Shown here in pieces: positions 18,813 to 25,006 of a DNA stretch of 25,066 nucleotides. Every line of letters starts with the position of its first letter. Position 1 is the first letter of the stretch. The stretch is from a virus. Location of the stretch: IMG/VR virus record IMGVR_UViG_3300020459_000065, positions 1 to 25,066 of that record; one strand, written 5' to 3'. The position numbers and the translations under genes are program-made. The notes beneath the pieces were generated by a model. It was not told the origin of the DNA. It ran no database searches and was given only the letters and a program-made list of their open reading frames with translations.

Positions 18813-20348
18813 TTATACTGCTACTACTCCATAGAATTTTGATGCAAGTAAAGTAGGATTATCCATATTTGAAGAAGGTATTACTGGAAGAGAATTAGCC
18901 ATATCAGTTCCAGATGATCCTGATGGTGAAGATCCACCACTTTGAGTATTAGTAGTACTCATATCAAGTATATTTGGAGATGGTTCTTCTAAAGAAGATA
19001 TATTTTCTGCAACATTAACTTCCTTTTTCTTACCTTCAAATAAATCTCCCCTCTTATCAAAATCTGTCACACCAAAAGTTGCAAAGTCAGCTAAACCAGC
19101 AAGACCTCTCATAAAACCTTTAGGTTTTTCCTCCTCTATAGGACTAAACGCAGATGGCATTATATTTTCTCTTCCACCTGCATTTTGTATTATTTGTTCC
19201 TTGTCTGCTTCTGATAGAGATTCTTCTGAACCATTTTGAATATCCGTACCTTCCTTCTGAGTTCCTACGAACATACCTGTTATACCTTTTACAGCTTCAA
19301 AAGCAAACCAAGATTGTAAAAATTTACCTATTGGTCCTGCTTTACTTACATTCTGAACAATAATCCATGCTGTGGTTCCTGCACCACTTTTAATAATTGC
19401 AGGTCCTGCAGGTTCACCACCTAAAATATCAATTCCTGCATCTAAAGTACCAGCAGTAAGACCACCACCTGTTGTAAGACCACCCTTTGGAGTTGGTGTT
19501 TGTCCACTACCCTTTCCTTTACCAAAACCAAATAATCCTGCTAATGTCTTAAGAATACCACCAGAACCAATTTTAGCACCAGCACTAACAGTTGTCTTAA
19601 CTATTTTTCCACCAGCAGCAGCATATATTGCATTCCATGCTACTTGTGCTGCTTTACCGAAAAGACTTGTTAAAGCCTTTATCGGTTTCATTATCATATT
19701 ATTACCAATAACCCTGAAAATAGTACCAGCTATTCCAGTCAATACTCGTACTAATCCAGTTATAGCTAATTTAACACCAAGAAATATACCAGTAAGAGTT
19801 AATAAACCACCAATGACACCATCACGAATCTGATTCATTAAATCAATATTTCCATCAGATTTTGCTTTTAACCATTGAACTAATTTAGTACCTAACCATC
19901 CACCAACTATCTGTGTAAAAGCAGTAGCTAATCTACCTAAAGTAAATTGAGCCTTCTGTCCGATTGCTTCAACAGGTTTCATCAAAGAACTTTGTATTCT
20001 TCTCTCTACTGCACTTTCCTTACCTTCTCTTAATCCTTGTTCTGCTAATTGTGCTTCTCTAGCCTGTTCAGCAGCAGCTCTTTGTCTATCTAACTGTGAT
20101 TGAAGTGCTAGATTGCTCTGTATATTAGATAATGAAAAATTTAATTGTCCAATTTGTTGAGATATTGATGCTAATTGTCCAGAAACTGACGATAATACAG
20201 ATGTATTCTGACTTATTAAACTAGTTGTTTGTGGATCTGGTTGAGTAACAGCAGGAGTTGGGGCACCACCACCAGCAAAGACACTAGAAGAAACTGTTCT
20301 TCTAACTGCCTGTATTCCTCCTGATATTGGTGATTGTATCTCAGCCAT
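18813..20348 (-). CDS. Tape-measure-like tail core protein
   Basis: A 511-residue protein. Residues about 40-125 form a Gln/Ala/Leu-rich coiled coil (SGQLASISQQIGQLNFSLSN, then RQRAAAEQAREAQLAEQG). Residues about 135-215 contain amphipathic and strongly hydrophobic helices, including GGLLTLTGIFLGVKLAITGL at about 175-195. A Gly-rich middle (GFGKGKGSGQTPTPKGG, GGGLTAGTLDAGIDILGG) follows, and a Ser-rich disordered tail ends SKFYGVVAV. Coiled coil plus membrane-active helices, together with position just after the tail-chaperone pair and before the hub, point to a tape-measure or tail-core protein. Its start overlaps the 59-codon ORF by 8 bases (ATGGCTGA), implying translational coupling. Whether it or the next gene, or both, sets tail length cannot be judged from sequence alone. 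Confidence 0.55.
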   Translation of the reverse strand: MAEIQSPISGGIQAVRRTVSSSVFAGGGAPTPAVTQPDPQTTSLISQNTSVLSSVSGQLASISQQIGQLNFSLSNIQSNLALQSQLDRQRAAAEQAREAQLAEQGLREGKESAVERRIQSSLMKPVEAIGQKAQFTLGRLATAFTQIVGGWLGTKLVQWLKAKSDGNIDLMNQIRDGVIGGLLTLTGIFLGVKLAITGLVRVLTGIAGTIFRVIGNNMIMKPIKALTSLFGKAAQVAWNAIYAAAGGKIVKTTVSAGAKIGSGGILKTLAGLFGFGKGKGSGQTPTPKGGLTTGGGLTAGTLDAGIDILGGEPAGPAIIKSGAGTTAWIIVQNVSKAGPIGKFLQSWFAFEAVKGITGMFVGTQKEGTDIQNGSEESLSEADKEQIIQNAGGRENIMPSAFSPIEEEKPKGFMRGLAGLADFATFGVTDFDKRGDLFEGKKKEVNVAENISSLEEPSPNILDMSTTNTQSGGSSPSGSSGTDMANSLPVIPSSNMDNPTLLASKFYGVVAV

Positions 20349-20520
20349 TGTTTGCTTGTTGTGCTTTTAAATTTTCCTCCTCAATATACTGTTGTAGAAG
20401 AGAAAGGTAAATTTCTCTTTCCCACGGGATCATATTTTCTAGCTCTGTCAAGCTATATTTATGATGTTGCATCAAGGCAAAATTAATTTTATAGTATGAC
20501 TCAAGATCCTCATGAGACAT
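20341..20520 (-). CDS. 59-codon ORF, candidate frameshifted extension of gp26 (gene 51 position)
   Basis: A short ORF beginning ATG 20520-20518 and ending TGA 20343-20341. It encodes 59 residues, predicted helical: MSHEDLESYYKINFALMQHH, then KYSLTELENMIPWEREIYLS, ending in a Gln/Glu-rich tail. An IPW-x-R-x2-Y-type motif like this appears in small proteins beside tail assembly genes. It occupies the place of T4 gene 51 (order 26-51-27) but is far shorter than T4 gp51, so equivalence is positional only. No good ribosome binding site lies at the usual distance from its ATG, and the ATG falls within a stem-loop. It is in the -1 frame relative to gene 26, and a slippery site precedes it, so it may be made mainly as a gp26 fusion of about 300 residues. 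Confidence 0.75.
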   Translation of the reverse strand: MSHEDLESYYKINFALMQHHKYSLTELENMIPWEREIYLSLLQQYIEEENLKAQQANNG

Positions 20521-20550
20521 ACTTACCCGAAAAAACTTTGCAAACCCTCC
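20493..20550 (-). promoter_or_regulatory. Predicted -1 programmed ribosomal frameshift signal (gene 26 to 59-codon ORF)
   Basis: Reading the minus strand: GGAGGG (20550-20545), a 9-base spacer, the heptamer T_TTT_TTC (20535-20529) in the correct X_XXY_YYZ phase for gene 26, a 5-base spacer (GGGTA), then a stem-loop (20523-20493) of AGTATG/CATACT plus CTCA/TGAG separated by one T-T mismatch, with a 9-base loop. The zero frame stops two codons after the heptamer; after a -1 slip the ribosome reads Arg-Val-Ser and then the 59-codon ORF in frame. This has all three parts of a bacterial -1 signal of the dnaX type. Function is predicted, not shown. Confidence 0.7.
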
Positions 20551-21242
20551 AAAACAACTTCACTTTCAACCTTTGTATTGGGATTTATAATTTTAATTTT
20601 ATGAGATAGTTTAGGCATAGTCTCAAAGAAAGATTCAATTTCTTTAAATTGTTTGGAATTTAATTGTTCCACAAATTGAGATAATTCTTTTTTTGTACAA
20701 TCAGATGAATTCCAAGATTCCTCTTCAGAATAAACTTGTTCAATACAAGAAGCAATCAAATCAAAAGTATCATCAACATTAATATCACCAGCCGTAGAAA
20801 AATTATTTTTAATAAATTCATCTAATGATGGATATTTCATTCTTAAAGTATAATCATTATCCAATTTAATATCTCTATTATGATTATCACCTATTTCAAT
20901 TTTTATATCATCTAAATTAATAAGAGTTGGAACTTGTGTTTTTCCATCATCTGGACAAGTAACCATAACTTCAACATCTTCACCGATAGATTTTCCTCTA
21001 ATATTAAGAAAAAGATATTCAATATCAAAAGTTGATAATTTTTCTACTTTAATTCCTCTAGATAGAATGCAATTTGAAATAACATCTTTTACTGCATTAG
21101 CAATTTGAGTAGTGTCTTGACTCTCCATTGCTAATATTAAAATCTTTTCTTCTTTTACAAGAAATGGTCTAAACTTAACCTTCTTTTTAGAAGATGGTAT
21201 AACCAACTCATAAGAAGGTGTTGCAATTTTTGGTAAAGGCAT
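20523..21242 (-). CDS. 26: Baseplate hub assembly protein gp26-like
   Basis: A 239-residue protein matching the T4 gp26 / T4 base-plate family: it opens MPLPKIATPSYELVIPSSKK, then KVKFRPFLVKEEKILILAME, the usual conserved block, followed by VISNCILSRGIKVEKLSTFD and the (I/V)EYLFLNIRGKSIGE block, a CPDDGK-type strand, MKYPSLDEF, and a helical C-terminus with FFETMPKLSHKI. T4 gp26 is about 208 residues. In T4 it is needed for hub assembly, and members resemble tail-assembly chaperones. The reading frame ends in a T6C run and stops two codons later; see the frameshift signal at 20493-20550. A TATAAATT late-promoter-like box lies 21 bases before the ATG. Confidence 0.85.
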   Translation of the reverse strand: MPLPKIATPSYELVIPSSKKKVKFRPFLVKEEKILILAMESQDTTQIANAVKDVISNCILSRGIKVEKLSTFDIEYLFLNIRGKSIGEDVEVMVTCPDDGKTQVPTLINLDDIKIEIGDNHNRDIKLDNDYTLRMKYPSLDEFIKNNFSTAGDINVDDTFDLIASCIEQVYSEEESWNSSDCTKKELSQFVEQLNSKQFKEIESFFETMPKLSHKIKIINPNTKVESEVVLEGLQSFFG

Positions 21243-21262
21243 AATAAACTATAACAAGTCGT

Positions 21263-21270
21263 AATTTATA
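21263..21270 (-). promoter_or_regulatory. Candidate late promoter (TATAAATT)
   Basis: Within the 46-base gap between the gp54-like stop and gene 26, the minus strand reads TATAAATT, one base from TATAAATA, ending 21 bases before the gene 26 ATG. The spacing equals that seen for the spike-gene candidate. The gap is very A/T-rich, so a chance match is possible. Confidence 0.4.
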
Positions 21271-21288
21271 TAGGTAGGTTATTTAAAT

Positions 21289-22149
21289 TTAAATTTTATA
21301 AGATGAGATAACATCCCCAGAAATAGGTCTATCATTCCAAAAATTATCATTAAGATATTGTGGAACTTTTATTCCTGTATCTGTTAAAGATGAAACTTTG
21401 TTCCAGGGAACTTTAGATTCTGAAGGAGGTTTATCATAAACTCCAGGATCATTTAACTTATTATAATTAAGAGATGTCTTCTTCTCTAATGTACTTTTTT
21501 CTCTAGTACCAGCATAACTATTAAGATCAATCATTTTATCTCTTTCTAATGAAGTAGTTCCACCAGCAACATATCTATCATAACTAAATGAACAAGTTGC
21601 TTTTAAGACTTGAGAATTTTGATATTGTACTCTGGTTGAACTTAAATTCATTGGAAATAAACCAATAAATTTATATTCCATATATTGTCTATAATTCTTT
21701 TCAAATTTAATTATTCTAGTTTCATTTGACTTATATTCTTCAGGATATCTCATTCTAAAATAATAATTCTCATCACCAGGATATTCCTGTCCACCATCAG
21801 AAATATAATCCATCCAATGTTCCAGGAACTTTAATGATTTATATCCATTATCAACATAAAACTCTAGTTGAATTTGAGTAAATATTCTAGTATGTGCCAT
21901 CTGCTCAACAACACCCTGATAATCACCTTGTGCTGGAATATTTGCTAAACTACTTCCAGGTAATGATGCACCAGAACAAAGTAATCCAATAGTCTCAAGA
22001 CTAAATCTAGTATCAACACCTTTAGCTCTTAAATGATCCCTCAAACTACTAGCAGGTAATCCAAATTGAACAGAATAATGTGATGTTTGAGCAACATTTT
22101 GAAATGTTGGTAGAATCTGCGATATTTTCTTCGGTATCGGTCTACGCAC
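21289..22149 (-). CDS. 54: Tail-tube initiator, gp54-like
   Basis: A 286-residue protein with the pattern of the T4 gp19/gp54 tube fold: HYSVQFGLPASSLRDHL near residue 25, LLCSGASLPGSSLAN near 60, then FTQIQLEFYVDNGYKSLKFL near 110, HWMDYISDG, and YKFIGLFPMNLSSTRVQYQN leading into LKATCSFSYDRYVAG at about 165-210. In T4 gp54 sits on the hub and nucleates tube polymerisation. Length and the extended C-terminus (about 220-286, Lys/Ser/Pro-rich) suit an initiator better than the shorter gp19 tube protein, though a tube paralogue cannot be excluded. The start is GTG at 22149-22147: an in-frame TAA lies four codons upstream and no other early start is present. A CTAAATA box lies 29 bases before it. 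Confidence 0.7.
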   Translation of the reverse strand: MRRPIPKKISQILPTFQNVAQTSHYSVQFGLPASSLRDHLRAKGVDTRFSLETIGLLCSGASLPGSSLANIPAQGDYQGVVEQMAHTRIFTQIQLEFYVDNGYKSLKFLEHWMDYISDGGQEYPGDENYYFRMRYPEEYKSNETRIIKFEKNYRQYMEYKFIGLFPMNLSSTRVQYQNSQVLKATCSFSYDRYVAGGTTSLERDKMIDLNSYAGTREKSTLEKKTSLNYNKLNDPGVYDKPPSESKVPWNKVSSLTDTGIKVPQYLNDNFWNDRPISGDVISSYKI

Positions 22150-22150
22150 T

Positions 22151-22157
22151 CTAAATA
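22151..22157 (+). promoter_or_regulatory. Rightward candidate late promoter (CTAAATA)
   Basis: Plus-strand CTAAATA begins 34 bases before the ATG of gene 4 and lies next to the GTG of the divergent gp54-like gene. The core matches T4-type late promoters (TATAAATA) except at its first position. No sigma-70 -35 element is evident. Confidence 0.55.
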
Positions 22158-22177
22158 TTTAATATGATTAACATAGT

Positions 22178-22184
22178 TATTTAG
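22178..22184 (-). promoter_or_regulatory. Leftward candidate late promoter (CTAAATA)
   Basis: Minus-strand CTAAATA, 29 bases before the GTG of the gp54-like gene and immediately before the gene 4 ATG on the other strand. With the rightward copy at 22151-22157 it forms a divergent pair in which each box abuts the start codon of the opposite gene. Confidence 0.55.
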
Positions 22185-22622
22185 ATGGCTTACAAAGGAA
22201 AGTATTATCCATCATTCCCACGAAAATATAAAGGTGATCCCACTAATATAATATTTCGATCATTATGGGAAAGAAAGTTCATGGTCTACTGTGATAAAAA
22301 TGCTAATGTTTTAGAATGGAACAGTGAAGAAATTGCAATACCATACCGTTCACCTCTTGACAATCGTGTGCATAGATACTTTCCAGACTTCTATATGAAA
22401 GTAAAAGAATCTAACGGTATCATTAAAAATTATATTGTTGAAGTTAAACCACTAAAACAAACTACTCCTCCAAAGAAACCAAAGAAACAAACAAGAGGTT
22501 ATATCCGTGAAGCATATGAGTATGCAAGAAATCAAGCAAAATGGAAAGTTGCAAAAGAATTCTGCAAAGATAGAAGATGGGAATTTAAAGTGATAACCGA
22601 AAAAGAACTAGGTATCAAATAA
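22185..22622 (+). CDS. 4: Head completion protein gp4
   Basis: A 145-residue protein closely matching T4 gp4 (about 150 residues) along its length: a basic N-terminus (KGKYYPSFPRKYKGDPTNII), then RSLWERKFMVYCD, LEWNSEEIAIPY, HRYFPDFYMKV, IVEVKPLKQTTPPKKPKKQT and YARNQAKWKVAKEFCKDR. The RSxWExxF, RxYFPDF and VEVKP elements have the spacing of TnsA/nuclease-like folds (Glu, Asp, Glu-x-Lys), and gp4 family members are thought to be nuclease-fold proteins. In T4 gp4 acts after DNA packaging, before tail joining. The ATG is the first in frame; I see no convincing Shine-Dalgarno. The stop overlaps the next start by one base (TAATG). Confidence 0.93.
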   Translation: MAYKGKYYPSFPRKYKGDPTNIIFRSLWERKFMVYCDKNANVLEWNSEEIAIPYRSPLDNRVHRYFPDFYMKVKESNGIIKNYIVEVKPLKQTTPPKKPKKQTRGYIREAYEYARNQAKWKVAKEFCKDRRWEFKVITEKELGIK

Positions 22623-23026
22623 TGGCAGAAAGAGAAACTTTTCTACAAGGTCAGAGAAGAAAACTAGCAGAACAAAGAGGAAATAGAATTACTCCAATTC
22701 TAGATGAATTGATAGGTACTGAAAATCCTGATGATCTAGCAGTAGAAATTCTTAATGTATTATCAGAAGGTGGTAAAGTTCCTCAATCAGGAAATTATTA
22801 TGTATTTGTTTATAAACCCAAAACACCTCTAATACAATATGATGCACATCCACTAGTTGCTGTATTTGAAGTTCTTGAATGGGGATTTCGTGGATTAAAC
22901 TATCATTGGGGTGAAGTTAGGAATTATACATGGAATGAAGTAGTTGGTGGACTGTATAAAGTAACTGAAATGGAGTTAAGATCTTTAAGAACAATTCCTT
23001 TTGCAAGATTCAGGCTAAATAGTTGA
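22622..23026 (+). CDS. Conserved-looking protein of unknown function between genes 4 and 48
   Basis: A 134-residue protein I cannot name. The N-terminal 25 residues are polar and helical (ERETFLQGQRRKLAEQRGNR), then TPILDELIGTENPDDLAVEI. The rest looks like a small alpha/beta domain: NYYVFVYKPKTPLIQYDAHP, LVAVFEVLEWGFRGLNYHWG and RNYTWNEVVGGLYKVTEMEL. It is aromatic-rich around the GFRGLNYHWGE-x2-RNYTW segment and has no signal or membrane helix. The start overlaps the gene 4 stop (TAATG), and 21 bases separate it from gene 48, so it is co-expressed with head-completion and baseplate proteins. A role in head or baseplate assembly is inferred from position only. Confidence 0.8.
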   Translation: MAERETFLQGQRRKLAEQRGNRITPILDELIGTENPDDLAVEILNVLSEGGKVPQSGNYYVFVYKPKTPLIQYDAHPLVAVFEVLEWGFRGLNYHWGEVRNYTWNEVVGGLYKVTEMELRSLRTIPFARFRLNS

Positions 23027-23047
23027 TAATCACAAATAAGGTCGATA

Positions 23048-24238
23048 ATGGCAATGGGAACCTGGCGGGTAGATCCTGTCGAAAATAGAAAATTACAAGT
23101 AGAAAGTGGAGTCGATAAGAGTAAACTTCTAGGAACACCAAAACCTCTTCCTAAAAAGAAAATTACAGGTGGTACAGAGCAATCAAAAACAAAAAAATCA
23201 AAACCAGTTGAAGATACAGTACTTCGATATCCATATAATGCAGCAGAGCAATCAAGAGATTCTTTAGTAATTAAATGTATAGAATATATACCTCCAATGA
23301 AAAGTGCTGCTAGTGGAATAACTTTTGGTGGTCAGGAAGTTCAGGACTTTAAAAATGAGAAAACTGGTGAGATAAGAAAGGAAGTTGTTACATCTAGTAA
23401 AGTAGACGGATTAAAATGGAATTTTGGTCAAAGTGCTGGTCAAAGAAGCACAAGTAAAAAAAATGAGAAAGTAAAATATTATGTAAAATTACCAATACCA
23501 CAAAACGTTAATGATAGTCATGGCGTTACTTGGGGTGAAAGCACAATGAACCTATTTGAATTAGTGGGTTTACAAGCTGCCCAGAACTTTATGGAAGATC
23601 CTGGAAAAGCTGTAGAACAATATACTAATGCATTAAATCAATTAGACGCTGAATCTTTAGGATTAGATGATAGTGTAATGAAAGGTTTCAGAGCAGCAGT
23701 ATCTGGAACAGCATTGAATACAATAGGTTCAAATGTTACTGCAGGTGCTGCTCTAGCAAGATCAACAGGACAAATTCTTAATAGTAATAGAGAATTACTA
23801 TTTGAAGGTGTTAGATTAAGATCCTTCCCATTCAATATACAATTCTCACCAAGAAGTTCTCGTGAAGCAAATCAAGTAATGAGAATTATAAAAAAACTTA
23901 AACAATCAATGTCACCTAAAAAAGGTGCAGGATCAGGATCAGAAGGTGGAACAGGAGTTTTCAATAAAAGTGGTGGTCAAAATTCTGGTGGAATGTTTAT
24001 AAAAACACCTGATATTTTTACATTAGAGTATAGACAAGGTAGTGCTAAACATCCATTTTTAAATAGTTTTAAAACATGTGCTCTAACACAACTTAATGTA
24101 AATTACACTGGAGCAGGAACTTGGGCTTCATATAATAATGGATCACCAGTAAAAATTATCGTAGATATGACATTTAAAGAAATAGATCCTGTATATGCAG
24201 AAGATTATGATGAAATAGAAAGAGGAGTAGGTTACTAA
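23048..24238 (+). CDS. 48: Baseplate tail-tube cap gp48-like
   Basis: A 396-residue protein (T4 gp48 is about 364). The N-terminal 60 residues are basic and likely extended (KPLPKKKITGGTEQSKTKKS). The middle holds a Gly/Ala-rich helical section (AALARSTGQILNSNRELLFE). The diagnostic C-terminal part begins near residue 255 with RLRSFPFNIQFSPRSSREAN, then Q-VMRIIKKLKQSMSP, FIKTPDIFTLEYRQG, KTCALTQLNVNYTG, ASYNNGSPVKIIVDMTFKE and a final EDYDE. This is the pattern of gp48 and related tube-baseplate junction proteins (F-x-PRS-EA-x2-VxxII, then SP-x-x-I-x-(V/M)-x-M-x-FxE). An AAGG element sits about 8 bases before the ATG, and the stop overlaps gene 53 (TAATG). Together with gp54 it caps the hub and starts the tail tube. 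Confidence 0.82.
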   Translation: MAMGTWRVDPVENRKLQVESGVDKSKLLGTPKPLPKKKITGGTEQSKTKKSKPVEDTVLRYPYNAAEQSRDSLVIKCIEYIPPMKSAASGITFGGQEVQDFKNEKTGEIRKEVVTSSKVDGLKWNFGQSAGQRSTSKKNEKVKYYVKLPIPQNVNDSHGVTWGESTMNLFELVGLQAAQNFMEDPGKAVEQYTNALNQLDAESLGLDDSVMKGFRAAVSGTALNTIGSNVTAGAALARSTGQILNSNRELLFEGVRLRSFPFNIQFSPRSSREANQVMRIIKKLKQSMSPKKGAGSGSEGGTGVFNKSGGQNSGGMFIKTPDIFTLEYRQGSAKHPFLNSFKTCALTQLNVNYTGAGTWASYNNGSPVKIIVDMTFKEIDPVYAEDYDEIERGVGY

Positions 24239-24975
24239 TGGGATACTTTAGAGAGCTACCTAATGTAGCTTACCAATCACCACTTGGACATAAAATTTCT
24301 TCAACAGAATATGTTCTTATAAAAAATTTATTCAGAAGAACAAAATTATTAGATTATCTTGCAGATAAAGCAACCTTATTTAATAAGTTTGTAATTGGTG
24401 AAGGTGATAGACCAGATACCATAGCAGATTATTATTATGGTGATCCTGAACTAGATTTTATAGTTTTATTGACTTCAGGAATTACAAATATAGTTGATGA
24501 TTGGCCTCTAGGAGATCATGATCTATATGAACATACTCTTAATAAGTATGGTACAACTGCAAAAATGAATGAAATCCATCATTATGAAACCAAAGAAATA
24601 AGAGATGAAAACAACAGATTAATTTTACCAAAAGGTTTAATAGTTGATTCTCAATTTAAAATAGATGGTCCTGGCAAAAAGTATAGAGCAAGTGGTGCAG
24701 CACCTATCACATGGACAATGATTGCTGATGAAGGTAATATTACATTAACTAATGACGAATTATCGGTTGCGACTAATAATATTGCATATTATGTAACTAA
24801 TTTTGATTATGAAATTATAGAAAATGAAAAGAAAAGAGAAATTGATCTATTAAGACCTGAATATGTACAACAATTCTTATTAGATTTTAGAGAAATAATG
24901 CGATATGATCGAAACTCTCAATATATTAGTGATAAACTTATAGGAACGGAAAATACAAGAATAGTTGGACAATAA
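24238..24975 (+). CDS. 53: Baseplate wedge protein gp53-like
   Basis: A 245-residue protein (T4 gp53 is about 196). The N-terminal half carries the family pattern: YVLIKNLFRRTKLLDYLADK, then YVIGEGDRPDTIADYYYGDP (here FVIGEGDRPD...), ELDFIVLLTSGITN and WPLGDHDLYEHTLNKYG. The GDRPDTIADYYYGDPELDFIV segment is the LysM-like element of gp53, which clamps neighbouring baseplate wedges. The C-terminal half (about 110-245) contains a beta insert and ends in EIDLLRPEYVQQFLLDFREI, a common ending of marine T4-like gp53. The start overlaps the gene 48 stop by one base; a strong terminator hairpin follows directly after its stop. Confidence 0.85.
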   Translation: MGYFRELPNVAYQSPLGHKISSTEYVLIKNLFRRTKLLDYLADKATLFNKFVIGEGDRPDTIADYYYGDPELDFIVLLTSGITNIVDDWPLGDHDLYEHTLNKYGTTAKMNEIHHYETKEIRDENNRLILPKGLIVDSQFKIDGPGKKYRASGAAPITWTMIADEGNITLTNDELSVATNNIAYYVTNFDYEIIENEKKREIDLLRPEYVQQFLLDFREIMRYDRNSQYISDKLIGTENTRIVGQ

Positions 24976-24976
24976 A

Positions 24977-24999
24977 AAAGGGGGTGGTTAACCCCCTTT
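24977..24999. terminator. Bidirectional intrinsic terminator
   Basis: A perfect 9-bp stem, AAAGGGGGT / ACCCCCTTT, with a 5-base loop (GGTTA) begins right after the gene 53 stop. Plus-strand transcripts read TTTCTTTG after the stem core; minus-strand transcripts read TTTTTTATT, a better U-tract. It therefore serves gene 53 from the left and the converging gene from the right. Confidence 0.9.
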
Positions 25000-25006
25000 C
25001 TTTGTA

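Noticed and set aside
20456-20463. CATAAATA on the minus strand about 108 bases before the first tape-measure-like gene.
   Set aside because: It lies inside the 59-codon ORF encoding His-Lys-Tyr, is too far from the next start compared with other candidates, and matches are expected by chance in A/T-rich DNA.
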